From Dryas octopetala (Eukaryota > Streptophyta > Magnoliopsida > Rosales > Rosaceae), in contig OY992833.1 of NCBI GenBank assembly GCA_963921425.1, positions 22,839,454 through 22,903,453 on the forward strand: a DNA stretch of 64,000 nucleotides, read 5' to 3'. The notes under the pieces were generated by a model. That model was not told the origin of the DNA, did no database searches, and saw nothing but the letters and a program-made list of their open reading frames with translations. The position numbers were made by a program, and so were the translations under genes. Of the stretch, positions 36,745 to 48,931 are shown one piece after another (positions within the stretch are counted from its first letter, which is position 1; the number at the start of each line of letters is the position of its first letter).

Positions 36745-39513
36745 AGAGATGAAGAGGATAAGGTAGGGTAGGCAGCGGCTGGTGACTTTGAGAGAGAGAA
36801 AAGGACAGGCGCCGTAATATCAGCGAATCAGAATTCAGAGAATGGGATCAGGCTAACCGAAACAAGCAATCTTTTGGGCATTTTAACAAACACTTGCAGG
36901 GCCTAATTATTTTTCATGTCTCTCTGGCTCTCCCTTTTTCATGGGGAAGGGGAATGAACCCAATGAAGCACATTCAGGCTTCCTCTCCTTTTTTCAGTCA
37001 CTTTTAACTGGGGAATGCTAACTTTGATCCATTTCAACTTAACTTGCCCAAAAAATGAAGAGTACCAATTTCATAACAGAAAGCAGTTGACACTGGGAAA
37101 TTTCTTCATGAATGTGAGACAATGCTCGTGAATGGAGTTGGTAGTTCTAACTTCTAACCAAACCTTTTTTTTTCTTTTCAGTTTTTTTTACCATAGTAGG
37201 TGGTGAATTGATTAATTACAATATCGGGAAATTTTAACATGCAGTTGCATTTTTATACCTTTGATTTCGATAACTTCACTTTGTTCATCTTTAAAATATA
37301 AATTATTGGCAATTAAATTTGAACATATAATATGTAGTATCTATCCGTAGTCGGTTTCCAGAATTGTTCATTATATTTCTGAAGATCGAATCTGGAAGGT
37401 AGGTAGGTGACATCACATCACATGCGTGTAGTCTAGCGGTTTATGGGAAGTGTTTCTTTCTTGTACATTTCCAAGTTGTAGTTGTATGTATATAAATTAT
37501 TGCCCAAATATTTAATTTAATTATACTTATTAATCTCATCTACAGCTCTGTGCAATGGATGTTATACTGCAATTGGACCCCGAGATACATAAATAAATAC
37601 AACCTTCAAGTGGCATGCACTTCTGAATTTTTATTATTAATTAATGTTGTTTTGTTCCTGCCAATCTGCCATTACAATTTACGGTCCCCAAAACTGATTT
37701 CAAGAATTCGTTTGTTAAAAAGAAAAATAAAAAATAGATGTGTGAAGGGGTGAGGAGATGGTCTCACAGTCTGACTTCTAATATTTGCATATAATATTAG
37801 TATTACTTTCTGGTCAACATATATGTTTGTGAATTGTAGACTTGTACTAGTTTCTTTTGAAACTTTTGAGCTTTCTCTACGGCTTCACTTAATCTTAGAA
37901 AACCGTTTAAGAGTCATATTTGGTGTTCTTTTGTTTGTTTAAATAAGGCCAAAAGATTTTATTCTATTTTTTTAATTTTGACAATTTTAGTTATGTACTT
38001 TTAATATGATAGTAATTAAGTTAAAATCGTCAACTTTGTTTAAATTATTAACAATAATCCGACTTGGCATAGATATTTTAGATATTTTAAATATCTCAAA
38101 AGTAGAACTCCTCTAATATGGTGATGTGTGTGATTTTGAAATGTTCAAAATAGTTATGTTATGTCAAATTTTCTGTCAAGAAATTAAATAGGATTGACGA
38201 TTTGAATCCAATTGCTATTATATTGAAAATACAAGACTTGATCGAATTGCCAAAATTAAAATAACATAACCAATAAAAGATGCACATTAATTTGAAACAA
38301 CCAATTAAGTAACTATTGTTTTAATTAATGATTTTTTTTTTTTAATATTTTGTTGGAAGATATTCTAAATTCGAATCTCTCTTCTCCAGTTCATAAATTC
38401 GAATCTCTTTCCCAACTCAAATTAACGAAATGTGTTTGGTCATATTCAATTTGTAAGGATATATTGAGGCTCTTAGGCGCTAGTGTCTTTTTTTACTAGA
38501 GTCCCTTACTTATGGTTTAGTCTTCATGGACATCATCCTCTCACAATAAGGTGGGCTGTATATGTTGTGAGTCCCACCTCATTATGAGATAATGCCTCAT
38601 AGGACATAATCACTGTCACATACCCAATTGAAGACTTACCGTTTATTGTCTTTGCTTTGTATTTCTCCATTCTTCTATGATGAAGTTACTTCCACGTACC
38701 AAACAAGAAAAAAGGTCCCACTATATCAAGAGTGTCATCTAATTTGAAGAAATATGAGATGACCCTACATATATCATATGAGACCTGGCTCCCACTTTAT
38801 ATGAGCAAAAATTAGCTAAAAAATAGAAAAAGAATTGGATTCTAAAACATTAGTCAATTTTAAAACCGGCAGTTTAAGAGTGTGTAGACAGTACATTTTG
38901 AATTAGCCGGTTGATTGGCAAATCATGACCGATGAATCGACAAGGCCAAAAAGTGCACGTCCGCAATTAGTCCAATTAATTCGTTTAGTGTTACATATCA
39001 ACAAATGCTCCGTTAAAGTTTTCAAGTCATTTTCAAATTCCTTGAACCATCCTAAAACCCGTTTTGAATGAATGAATCAACAATATTGCCACGAAATGTT
39101 TCCTAATTAAGATCCAAAAATACACACCAACCCACATCAATGTTGAGCTGCCAATATAAAGACCTATTTCCACCTTTGAAAACACAACAAAGAAAACGGC
39201 CATATATAAGCTAGCTAGCTATATATACACACATACATGCATGCATGACACCAAATTACACCCATGCAAGCCTCAGCTCCAACACAAACACATAACAAAT
39301 TAATCGAACTTCCATTTCATCATTCACATCTCTCATCTCCCTCTCCCCCACATAAAAGGAAGAGAGATAAATTAGATAATTCATAAATAAATATATAATT
39401 CACTCTGTGATCGATCGTCTCTGTCTCTGTCAAACCCTCCAAAACCCTCTAGATCTCTGCTACATATATATCGATCTGTCATCAGACCTCATAATTAACA
39501 ACACATAAGTCAG

Positions 39514-40737
39514 ATGGGTTGTGGGAAATCAAAGCTCGCCATCGCCACCAGCAACACCATCCTCCACCGCAAGAAAACCAACGTGGGCGGCAATTCCTCC
39601 AAGAAGAGCAAAGACATAGAAACCGTCCTGGAAACTGCCACGAATCACGACAACAGCGTAGCAAACCCAAATGTGCAGCAACAACAACAACAACATGAAC
39701 AATTAGCAGCTGAGATAAGCAGCAGCGAACAACAAGTGAATAAAGACAACAATGTTGAAAATGTTGGTGTAAATGTTGGTGGTGGTGATGAGGCAACGTC
39801 GTCTGTGGCGGCTGATGTGAAGGACATCGATGAAGATAATAATAATAATGATAATAAGAAGAACGAAATAGATGATGAAGCTGGGAACAAAGAAGAAGAA
39901 GATGGTATTGTTAATGGCGGTGGTGTTACTGTAGTTGAAGATGATCATCATCAGCAAGAACCGGAGAGATTGATATCGCATGGCTCATCGAACCGTTTCT
40001 TTTCGACGAGGAAGTTGGATGAGGAAGGATTCATTGATGGGATTATTTCAGAGGGGCAGTCTGGAGCCTCTGACTATCACACTCCACGCCATGGCAGCAA
40101 GAGCAACTTGTACTTCAAGGTGGACAATACTGCAGAGGACAAACAAGTGTTGGCTCCAGCACAAACAAAACCAGCTCATCAGGCACAGAACAATAATGGT
40201 ACGTTAATTTAATTGTCATATTTATTAACAAAGTTTTATTTCATCCGTATAAAACTAAATGTGGTATATGTACTATGCAGCATACTCTTGTTTAGTTTAT
40301 AATAATGTTAGGATCATTAAATTTGTTCACCAAATAATGAATTATAGAATTAAGTATACAAGTTTACTTGTTAATAAACAATAATAATAATAAATTAACT
40401 AGATTCAGATTAGGTTTAGATTTGAATAAATGAAATACTATTATACCATCTTGATGGTTTGTTAAATAAATTAATTTGGTGAGCTTAATTATAAACAATA
40501 GTGTTAATTTGCATGGCTCATTGTTTGGTACTTTAGTTAATTTGGTTAGATGTTTGTACAGTGGAGGAGAAATTGGTGACGGCCGAAGCAGAAAAGGAAA
40601 TTACAACCACTACTGGCCCTGTTGAAGCCAAAGTTTCTGGCCCTGTTGAAGCCGAAGTTTCTGGCTCTATTGAAGCCAGAGTTTCTGGCCCTGCTGAAGA
40701 AGAGAAGAAAGAATCTGAAAACAAAAGTGGTATTTGA
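39514..40737 (+). CDS. Putative N-myristoylated MGCGKSK disordered protein
   Basis: Exons 39514-40198 and 40562-40737 join at a GT/AG intron (phase 1) into 286 residues. The N-terminus MGCGKSK fits Gly2 myristoylation and Cys3 palmitoylation, which would anchor it to the plasma membrane; this is inferred from the motif. The body is strongly biased to Asn, Asp, Glu, Gln and Ser (QQQQQ, DEDNNNNDNKKNEIDDE) with no predicted fold, so it is probably disordered. A more ordered patch, RLISHGSSNRFFSTRKLDEE then SGASDYHTPRHGSKSNLYF, may be a short linear motif region. Exon 2 encodes an 8-residue repeat (GPVEAKVS, GPVEAEVS, GSIEARVS). Plant genomes have unnamed MGCGKSK-type proteins; I do not know this one's function. 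A TATA-rich stretch (39202-39232) lies about 280-310 bp upstream. Confidence 0.8.
40617..40695 (+). repeat. 24-bp in-frame tandem repeat in exon 2
   Basis: About 3.3 copies of a unit starting GGCCCTGTTGAAGCC encode GPVEAKVS-like octapeptides. Confidence 0.85.
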
Positions 40738-41827
40738 GTGTCGATCACCAGCAAATTAAGGATTTGAAGAATGAAGACAAGTGGGTGAAGGAAAACCAAA
40801 TTGAAAAAAGCATAAAGCTTCTGACCTAGCTAGCTAGCTAGGTCAGCCTAATTTATTGGTTCTGCTCTCGTCCAAAAAATATATAGTACGTAGTAGTGTA
40901 GTACTACTTGTCTATTATGTACTAATTGGCATTACTTTCTGCTTCAAAATTTGTGAAATTTCATTTTTATATGCCAAATTCAACCACTTAATGTTGATGT
41001 ATTCAGATGGGGTTCGAAAAAATTCAGGATTTGTTATCTAATATTGCTTTTAAGTATGACAGCATTGTAAAATATATATCTATGTACTCCGTGAGGAAGC
41101 CCCCCTTAAAGTTTAGCTCAAGTGATTGAATTCAATTAACTTTCAATAAATGTTCTGATCAAAATGAATCTTCATGATTTAAGATCTCCAATGAAAACCA
41201 AAAAATGGCCATCGTATGATCTTTGGAATGTGCATAGCATTTGATAAGAATGAAGCCTCACTACAAGAAAATGAAAATGAAGATGAAGAAACTTGACGAA
41301 AAAGAATTTTTATGTTAATTTGCGGTGTTAGAACCAGGAATGACATTATAGCACCACCAGCTTTGTTGGTTGATTGATTCGATCTACGTAAAATAACAGG
41401 AAAGAACACTGCTTCACTTAACAAATTTTATTCCGTAAATAATGCAACGTTTATTCTTTTACACACACAGAAACAGCAAATATGACACGAGTCACACAAT
41501 TTTGATTGACTGGCTAATGCCTAATGGTGATGACCCTTTTAATAATATGACATGTAACAGTGTAAGAAATTCAGAAGTGACAATTATTTACACAAGAACA
41601 CAGCGCCAGCATTCGTATTCAAAAGAATGAAGGAGTACACAGTATAGTAGTATACTCATTAATATATACACACGTCATTTGCATCCCCAGCCCATCACAA
41701 CGATATTCATCAGCTATGGCTTCTGAAAACGAAACGGCTCTAAGCATACAATGAAACAGCTTTTTCAGGGCATAACCTACAACTGATCTCACTCAGATTT
41801 CTTCCAAGAGGTCACATGGCTGGCATT
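40738..41827. other. Convergent intergenic region
   Basis: This lies between the 3' ends of the MGCGKSK gene (+) and the lipase gene (-). A perfect CTAGCTAGCTAG-type palindrome near 40826-40843 is the only notable motif. No gene is seen. Confidence 0.6.
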
Positions 41828-44800
41828 CTATTTGAGAACAGGATCCAACTGCGCATTCAATTTGAGAACAGGAGTTGCAGAAGTTCTGGACAATATAAAA
41901 TTTCCTCCAAAATCTTTTCTGCTGTACTCCACTACACCAGGACCCATCACAATTCTGCATGATCTCCATGTCTTCGCCATTAAATCAACACCATAATAAA
42001 CTAAATGGTCTGCAATGCTGTTCCCAGTCACTGACCTGCACAAATTTCCCAAGAACTTGTAGCTTCTTACCGGATAAGATTTTTCAACTTCAGTATTATA
42101 CGATTCTTCTAAGTGATAGAAGATTGCTCTAGCGAGCCATGTATCAGAACATGATGAAGAAAAGAAACTGGGACAGCTTTCACCGATATTACAGCACAAA
42201 AGAGGGATTACCTGCTGCAGGTTGGGTCCTCGCCAGAGTCATCACAGATCTTCTCCACTTTATAGACAAGACTTGCCAATCCGATGTTATAAAGCCACAC
42301 CTACAATAAGAATAAGGCTCTCAATGGTCTAGGAGAAAGAAACTTCCAAAATATGGTCATAAATATACATGTTTATGATTACAACACTGAGGATCTCAAG
42401 GTACAGGAAAAAGGATGGATTTGATCTCAGAGGAACAAAGCATAGATTGTCATTCAGATGTCATCTGACATTATTCTCAGTACTTATAAATTGTATCTTC
42501 AGAAATAAATGGTTGTATATGATAAAGAGTATAAAAATATTGAAAAATTGGCCACAAAGAGATGTGCTAGAAGAAACTACTTAATCAGTTTATTTTCTAA
42601 ATGATATTAAAGGCTTCAAAGTAAATACATAAATAATCCACCTCTGTGGGCTAAAAAAATACCTCTCTTGGGAAGTGGTGGTATGTCTTCTGAGGAAAAT
42701 AATAATAGTATGGAGGCAAATGAGGCACAATATCATGCTCATTTGTCACTCGTATAGTGTTAGGCACAAGTGTGCTATAGTAAGATGCAAAAGCTGCATT
42801 ACCAACACGAGGTTGTCCAAATGTCATAACTTGAACATTTTTCTCTTTCTGATTGACCTGGGAAATCCAAAAAAGAAGAAGAAGAAGGATCCTTCATTAC
42901 AATGTTACTGGTTTAAAGAACATGCTTGCGCAGAGTAGACTGCAATTAGCTTTCAAAGAAATAACATGAATGCAGCAGGAACCGAAAAACTTCAGCAAGC
43001 GGTGAATGACTTAGGCAAATTCAAAAACTTAAGATAACATATATTGAATACCAAAAAGAAAATGATGGAAGATACTGGTAGAAGAAACTCAACAAAACTT
43101 GCAAGGTGAAACATGCAAAGTGGAGTCTGGCTTAATTATGATTACCCTTAGATCAAGACCACAAAATGAAGCCATTGCCCCTCCCATTGAATGCCCTGTA
43201 ACGATGATGCCAATATCTCCATAAAACTCCTTGGTTCTTGCAATAGCATTTAGAATTCCAGGGCGTATGGTTGTGTTATGGTAAGCGCTATAAAACCCAT
43301 GGTGCACCTAAAACAATGGAAAAAGAATGAGAATCGAAACTTTATATTCCAGCAAGCAACACAGTGGAGAAACTTTAACGCAATAAATACCATTGCATCA
43401 GGCATGCCAGGGTAATCTATATCAAGTTGTTTCCAATATAAGTCTTCAATCCAATTCTGTATACTGTACACATAAAGTCAACCCATTAATCAACAAATTC
43501 AAGTAGAAGAACAAACTGGATTACCCAGGGAGATGCATATATTTTGAGGACAAACCACGAGGAATGTAGTTGGACTACACAATGACTAGCTCAACTAATG
43601 AGCAAGCCCTCTTCTATTGGTCACTGAATAATTTGAGCTCAAAAATATCATTCAGCAAAAGTGTTAAACGTGAATGATATAACCAACTACAGCATTCTAC
43701 CTGTGTTCCTGAGTCCCTCTAAATGCAATTATAATAGCATTAGGATCTTGTGCCACTCCAACAAATGCCTATAGAAAGTAAAGATAATGTCATAATAGAG
43801 GTAACAAAGAAATTAAATTTAACAGCATAAAACCAATCTGAACTATGAAATTGCACCTGTAAGCAATGCTGGATGTCAACAATCAGCTCTATCATTTCAA
43901 ATTCCTGTTTCCATTTGAAGGAGGAATAAGGCCAACAATGTTTAAACATAAGAATATCAAATTATCATATAAACCTGAGTACCTTAATCAAACCATCACA
44001 TCTGTCGCATGTCCAAGTAAACAGCTCTTGCAAATCTGACAAATACACCTATGAGAGCAGAATGGATTCCAATTGTTACACAACCTATAGCAGCTGCATA
44101 CTAATAGTTAAGATCTGTATGACAAGTATATCATACAGATTTGCAAGGGAGATATTGAGGAATGATTACAAACCAAATCCCCGTACATGGTCACAAGAAC
44201 GGAAAACTTATCCCATACATGAAACTTACCGTAGAAGCATACCGCACTAATATTGTGGCAAGCGTATGATTGTAGACGGGGCTATGATCTAGGTGCTTGA
44301 TTTTCAGTTCTGCATTTAGAAGAAAGAAAATTCCCTGTTGAAATAGATTCTAGAAGTTCAACAACAACAAAGCCATGTCCCAAGTATTTGGGATCTACAA
44401 TTTCACACACCCAACAAAGAAAAATCAACTTCAACCACATGCAGGCCATTCTGCTCGACAAGGACATTACTCACAAACAATTTATATTGGTAAAGCTCTG
44501 AATGAACAATCTCTCTATTCTCCTAAGTAAATACTACCACCTCTTAAGTATCTATCAGACTAAAACCATACTATCCTTCAAGCAAATTACAATAAGGTAG
44601 ACCCAACAACACCATCTGTGTTTCAAATGCTATTATACATAATGAATTAAATTATTAATTACGTATCCATCAGTGAAGCTTGCAAGCCCAATTTGTCTCC
44701 TCAACTAATTTTTCTTTTACCAACAAAAATTCCTTCAAACCCAATTACAGATACTGTGTTAACAACAAAACCCAGTAAGCATACCATGCCTACAATCCAA

Positions 44801-44938
44801 AAACGCCATCAACTATAACAATTTTTTATATAATGTGTGAGAAATTTCGATGCTTAAATTAGAAATTTTACCTCTTCCAGCAGAAAAAACAAACATCCAT
44901 GTCAGTATCGCCAATACCAACCACCTCCTTTTCTCCAT
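41828..44938 (-). CDS. Secreted alpha/beta-hydrolase, class-3 lipase family
   Basis: Ten exons join in frame into 351 residues: 44872-44938, 44230-44309, 43983-44048, 43857-43904, 43701-43768, 43391-43463, 43146-43307, 42663-42857, 42212-42300 and 41828-42035. The N-terminus (MEKRRWLVLAILTWMFVFSAG) is a signal peptide, so it probably enters the secretory pathway. The Lipase_3 fold is clear: oxyanion-side AFRGTQEHS, nucleophile elbow GHSMGGAMA (catalytic Ser), Asp in NEHDIVPHLPP and His in TYHHFPREVW, all in the usual order. The Cys-rich tail segment (CDDSGEDPTCS) also fits. Such enzymes cleave acyl esters of glycerolipids; the substrate is not readable from sequence. By gene order it corresponds to Arabidopsis AT5G18630/AT5G18640 (from memory). 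Part of intron 2 has a copy near 50125. Confidence 0.92.
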
Positions 44939-45885
44939 GCTCTGTCCCAAAAACAAAATTCAAATGTTTGCAGCAAAGAAAACAACTTAGGGCACAATTC
45001 ATTATTAATAAGTTGAAATCAAGTTACAGAAACGGACCAGAACGACGACCCACTGGGCCCGTGGCTTCGGAGCTCCGACGACTATCGGATTGTGCCGGTT
45101 CCGGTGACCGTGCAACCGCGTACAACCGGAAACGCACCGTTTTGGAGACTCTTGCAGGTGGTGGGCGACGTATTTAGACCGCAGAGGGAGGCAGAGACAG
45201 AAGAGTCGTCGAAACAATAAATGAATAAATAATTGGGTCGGAATGGGCAAACCATGAAAACAGAAAGAACGAAGGAAACAAGTTTGTTTTCTGTAGGCTG
45301 CCGAAATTACCCTCAGCAGTGCCGTTCTTTCACTTCTTTGTATCTATTTTGCTGAGGTGTCAGTGAGCCAGGAGTTCCGGGATTGTTGTTGAAGGGTATT
45401 ATGGTCATTATGATGTTTGAGGCGTGTCGGACTACACGCGCTGATGTGTATTTTTGTTTTGGATTGGGTTTGGATCAGATGAGTTATGCCTCTCCTTTAT
45501 TAGTTTGTTCTTTTTTTTGTTTTTTTTCTTACTCACTATTTTTATCTGATGGGGATTTTTGTGTGTATATACAGCGAATAGCAATCTAACTAAAGTGAGA
45601 AATAACATATTTAATAATTTGATTTAATATAATCGTCAAATCAATAATTCATCAAAACAAATATAAATTCTGAATGAATTGTCCTTCGCTTGTTCCTTTT
45701 TATATCCTTTAAACGAGCAAAATTATAGTGAATAGTAGTTTAAGAGAAACAACTATATGTGCTGAAACGCGCAAGCACATAGACAGTAAGAGTGAATTAT
45801 TCAAGCACCTACTCTCAGAACCGGTAGTGAATTCTTTGCTATATTTTATTCCAATAATGCTAATTGTCTCATTATTTTCCTGAAA

Positions 45886-45995
45886 GGGTATTTTTTTTAA
45901 AAAATTTTTTAAAATTTTTAATGTCCAATATATGAATGTCATATAAAATGATATAAAATTATGGTATAAAAATATAATAAGTATAGCATTACTGA
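45886..45995 (-). repeat. Dispersed repeat, copy 2
   Basis: The reverse complement matches 1911-2030, including TCAGTAATGCTATACTTA and TTTTTATACCA. Confidence 0.55.
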
Positions 45996-46009
45996 TTTTA
46001 TTTCTAGGA

Positions 46010-46131
46010 ATGGCAATGGGTACGTGTGGGAATGGGTATGCCACCTCCATATCCATATCCATATCCATATTTGTTTTCAGAACCATACCTTACCCAATCT
46101 CTGAATTTTTCAATTTGGAGATTCCCCATAT

Positions 46132-46171
<40 letters not shown>

Positions 46172-46650
46172 CCCTTCCAATAAGGAATCCCTCATTTAAC
46201 ATTAAATGAGGGATCCCTTATTGGAAGGGCCCTATATATATATATATCCGCGAGGAATGGAATCCCCATATCAATATCTAATCCTTGAATTCACCCCATT
46301 AGTTAAAAAATGTTTATGTGCCATAGATGGAGAAGAGAAACAGAGAGATCATAGATGAAGGTGGAAGCAGCGTAAGAGTAGGCTCAGGGTATAGTGACTC
46401 TGACAATAATTAGTTATTAGTAAAAAAACACTATTGTTATTAACTTATTATATATATTTTATATTATAAAAAGAAAAAATATATATTTAATTTGGGGCAG
46501 GTTTGGGGATAGCCCAGGACTGCAATACCATCCCCACTTCGTACCCGATCGGGCATTTTAAAAAGTCCGCAAACCATCCCCATACCCAAATTCCCCCCCC
46601 CCCCCCCCGCATACCTGCTCCGTTTGATTTTGTATATTCGCGGTTATCCA
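46010..46650. mobile_element. Degenerate GGCAATGGGTA-type element (possibly hAT-like)
   Basis: The left side has GGAATGGCAATGGGTACG and the right side ACCATCCCCATACCC and related strings, of opposite sense. The ends and target duplication could not be fixed. It contains ATATCC repeats (46047-46070), TA repeats and C16. Confidence 0.35.
46168..46233. mobile_element. 66-bp minimal MITE (near-perfect palindrome)
   Basis: Two 32-base arms starting AGGGCCCTTCCAATAAGG differ at one position and flank a 2-base centre. It is surrounded by TA microsatellite. The ends are the same as those of the 387-bp MITE at 14782-15168, so it looks like an extreme internal deletion derivative. Confidence 0.85.
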
Positions 46651-47066
46651 AATGCACGGTTTTTTGGCTATCCCTATTTATTTCTCTATTTTAATTTTAG
46701 TTGTGTATTGTAAATTCCATAATTCACATTTAAATCATCTTCATTCACCTCTTTCTACTCAAACACTCTTAAATTTATAATATATATAGTTAAGACTAAA
46801 AATCAGACAAAAACAAGCACACTAAAACAAAACAAAAAAAAAAAATTGATCTATATCCACTCTCAATTGTTAACATACGTGCTTGAAAAACTAATAAAAT
46901 CTATAAATTGGCTACAAATTAAGTCTTATTTTAAAGCATGTTTTAAATATCAGTATATCAAGTTTTCATTATAAGAACTCTTACATAATCTTATTTAAGA
47001 GACACATTGCCAAGTTTATTTTGCAAAAAGAAAAAGACAAATTGGAAACTACATATTAATTACTCA

Positions 47067-47579
47067 TTTATTTAAGGCTTTTTTACCCAAATAGCACCTG
47101 AACTATAGGAGGTGTGCTCAAATACCACCCAAACTTTTTTTCTTGCCAATTTACCATCTGAAATTATTAATATGTGCTAATTTGCCACCTAACATCCATT
47201 TTTCTGTTAAATCATCAAAAAATTTCTCAAACTTCCCATTTTGCCCTTGAATACAATAAAAAAATATTATTATTTTAAAAACTTTTTTAAAAATATAATT
47301 AGAAAAAAAATTAAAAACTAAAAAAATAGAAAATGGAAATACCCTTTTTTTAAGGGGGTTTAATTAGATTTTTTTTAAAATATTTAAAATGCTTTTTTTA
47401 TATAAATGACGAAAATACCCTTGAAATAAACAGAAAATTTAACTAAAATGACGGTAGGTGGTAAATTGGCCAATATGTGAAAGTTCAGGTGATAAATTGG
47501 CAAGAAAAAAAGTTTGGGTGGTATTTGAGCACACCCTTTATAGTTCAAGTGATATTTGAGTAAAAAAGCCTTTATTTAA
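47067..47579. mobile_element. MULE-like MITE, copy 2, with exact 9-bp target duplication
   Basis: The body is 47076-47570 (495 bp). GGCTTTTTTACCCAAATAGC on the left and GGCTTTTTTACTCAAATATC read from the right form long inverted repeats through GTGTGCTCAAATACCACCC. The 9-bp repeat TTTATTTAA flanks both sides exactly. It is related to 18361-18899. Confidence 0.88.
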
Positions 47580-48493
47580 ACATGCACACAGACTTCTTTT
47601 AAATTATTATTATTTGCAAATAGGAGTATCCAATGGGCAGAGGCATGAGCATAGAACAGACACAACGTAATTAAAACAAGCACGGCATGATACGAGGACG
47701 AAATAGTTTGGGTCGATATGAGCATTATACAAGTAAATGGGTTAGGCCGGATTGAAGTTAGCCCAACGTACAAGCATGGAACAAACACGATACATGGTGG
47801 CGAACCCGCCCAAAAATTTAAGGTGGGCTGAAATGGTGAAAAATGAATTTTTCTGTTGGATTGAGTGGGCTATAACACAATTTTATTCCAAAATTATACC
47901 TAAAATACACCCAATCTGCTGAAATTGGGTGGGCTGTAGCACAGGTTAGCCAACCCTTGGCTACGCCCCTGTTGACAGGTTTAGCCTGTTAAACCACATG
48001 CACACAGCACGAGCACAAACACAAAATGAGTTCGAGTTAGACACAACTCATTTAACAATATAGTTTTCACATTAAAAAAAAATTTAACAAGAAAATTCAA
48101 TAGGTTCAAATGTACCCAACGTAAATAGATTGGACCAGGACGGCACAGCTCTTTTTTGACACCTCTATGTGCAAACAATTAATAAATCAAAACGTACAGA
48201 TTTAGAGTTCACATGAACTATATATTTCATGAAACATATAATCAATTGCTTACACTGAAACCCTAACATTGGAGATGGAGAACTTTTTGCAGAGTTGGGA
48301 CAACTTTTGGACATTATATTGATCAATTACCAGCTGTTGTATTGCATTGGATGCATATGATGCATGGCATACACGTTTTCCGAATCTCGCCACCTGTGTA
48401 CATACGCATACATGCTTGCACAATATTCCAACACAAGTTGACATGAATTGAGGAAGCTCAAGAAATGCATGCAGAAGCATACAAAACCACAAC

Positions 48494-48543
48494 ACGTGCA
48501 ATGCCACACGTAAATCTAGAATTCGAATCTCATGCTATAAATT
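48494..48543 (+). promoter_or_regulatory. G-box and TATA box of the knottin gene
   Basis: CACGTG at 48494-48499 and CTATAAAT at 48536-48543 lie about 155 and 110 bp before the ATG. The G-box and its surroundings are conserved in the decayed copy (CACGTG 50308-50313). Confidence 0.5.
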
Positions 48544-48649
48544 ATGAATGCACGTACGTACATGTTGAGGCACTGAGAAGAATTAACGATCGATCGAATA
48601 CAGAAAAAGAGCATTTTACAGTAGAGATCGATCTGGACGTTTAATTGAG

Positions 48650-48931
48650 ATGAGTTTTAAGATGCAGCAGATTAGTTCGCTGGTGGTGGCAGTGATGGTG
48701 GTGGTGGCCACCTTTGCCCCGTCGGCCTTTGCCCGCTGCCAGAACGAGGTCCACCCCGATGGCAGCGGGAGGAGTCCCCTGTGGAGGATAATGCTGGAAG
48801 ATGGTAGAGTGAATCGGAACGATGGTTGCTCCGGTTCATCATGCAATATCCTCAACGACCCTTGCTGTGGAGGTTGTTCTTGCCTCCCGGTTGGTATACT
48901 GGTCGGGGTTTGCGTTGGTGGGTGTTGTTAG
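48650..48931 (+). CDS. Albumin-1/PA1b-like knottin precursor (secreted cysteine-rich peptide)
   Basis: An intronless frame of 93 residues. Residues 1 to about 28 form a signal peptide (hydrophobic VVAVMVVVATFAPSAFA, cleavage likely after the last Ala); Met5 is an alternative start. A spacer of about 30 residues precedes a C-terminal Cys-rich domain with Cys at 60, 65, 72, 73, 76, 78, 88, 92 and 93, plus Cys30. The spacing C-x4-C-x6-CC-x2-C-x-C-x9-C with CLPVG between the last two core Cys closely resembles albumin-1 b-chain (PA1b/leginsulin) knottins, best known from legume seeds as insecticidal peptides. The extra Cys pairs are not in classical PA1b. Extracellular defence is inferred; activity cannot be judged here. 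A decayed duplicate lies 1.3 kb downstream. Confidence 0.72.
   Translation: MSFKMQQISSLVVAVMVVVATFAPSAFARCQNEVHPDGSGRSPLWRIMLEDGRVNRNDGCSGSSCNILNDPCCGGCSCLPVGILVGVCVGGCC

Larger units (their letters stand above)
35312..39513. other. Spacer with nested foldback elements and assembly gap
   Basis: The left end is the MIEL1 promoter and leader. It then holds a foldback element with another inserted (35529-36440), the N block (36545-36744) and about 2.7 kb of AT-rich DNA up to the MGCGKSK gene. No coding region is supported. Confidence 0.6.
44939..48649. other. Spacer with several small elements
   Basis: This includes the lipase promoter, repeat copy 45886-45995, a degenerate GGCAATGGGTA-type element (about 46010-46650) with ATATCC and TA microsatellites and a run of 16 C (46593-46608). 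A 66-bp palindrome (46168-46233) and a MULE-like MITE (47067-47579) are also present. From about 47600 to 48180 there are degenerate transposon-like sequences that I cannot classify. No gene is supported. Confidence 0.6.

Noticed and set aside
36499-36771. Plus-strand frames across the N block
   Set aside because: They consist almost entirely of unknown residues.
45005-45250. Open frames on both strands upstream of the lipase start
   Set aside because: This is a GC-richer promoter/leader region; neither frame links to the lipase exons or shows a domain.
47600-48180. Possible complete hAT or LTR element
   Set aside because: CACGA/AACACGA-rich pieces and a TTGGCTACGCCCCT string look transposon-like, but no matching ends or target duplication could be found.
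48250-48509. Minus-strand frames with CACC/GFVCFCMH peptides upstream of the knottin gene
   Set aside because: They overlap the knottin promoter, which is duplicated as DNA at 50225-50345, and the frames are not conserved between the copies.
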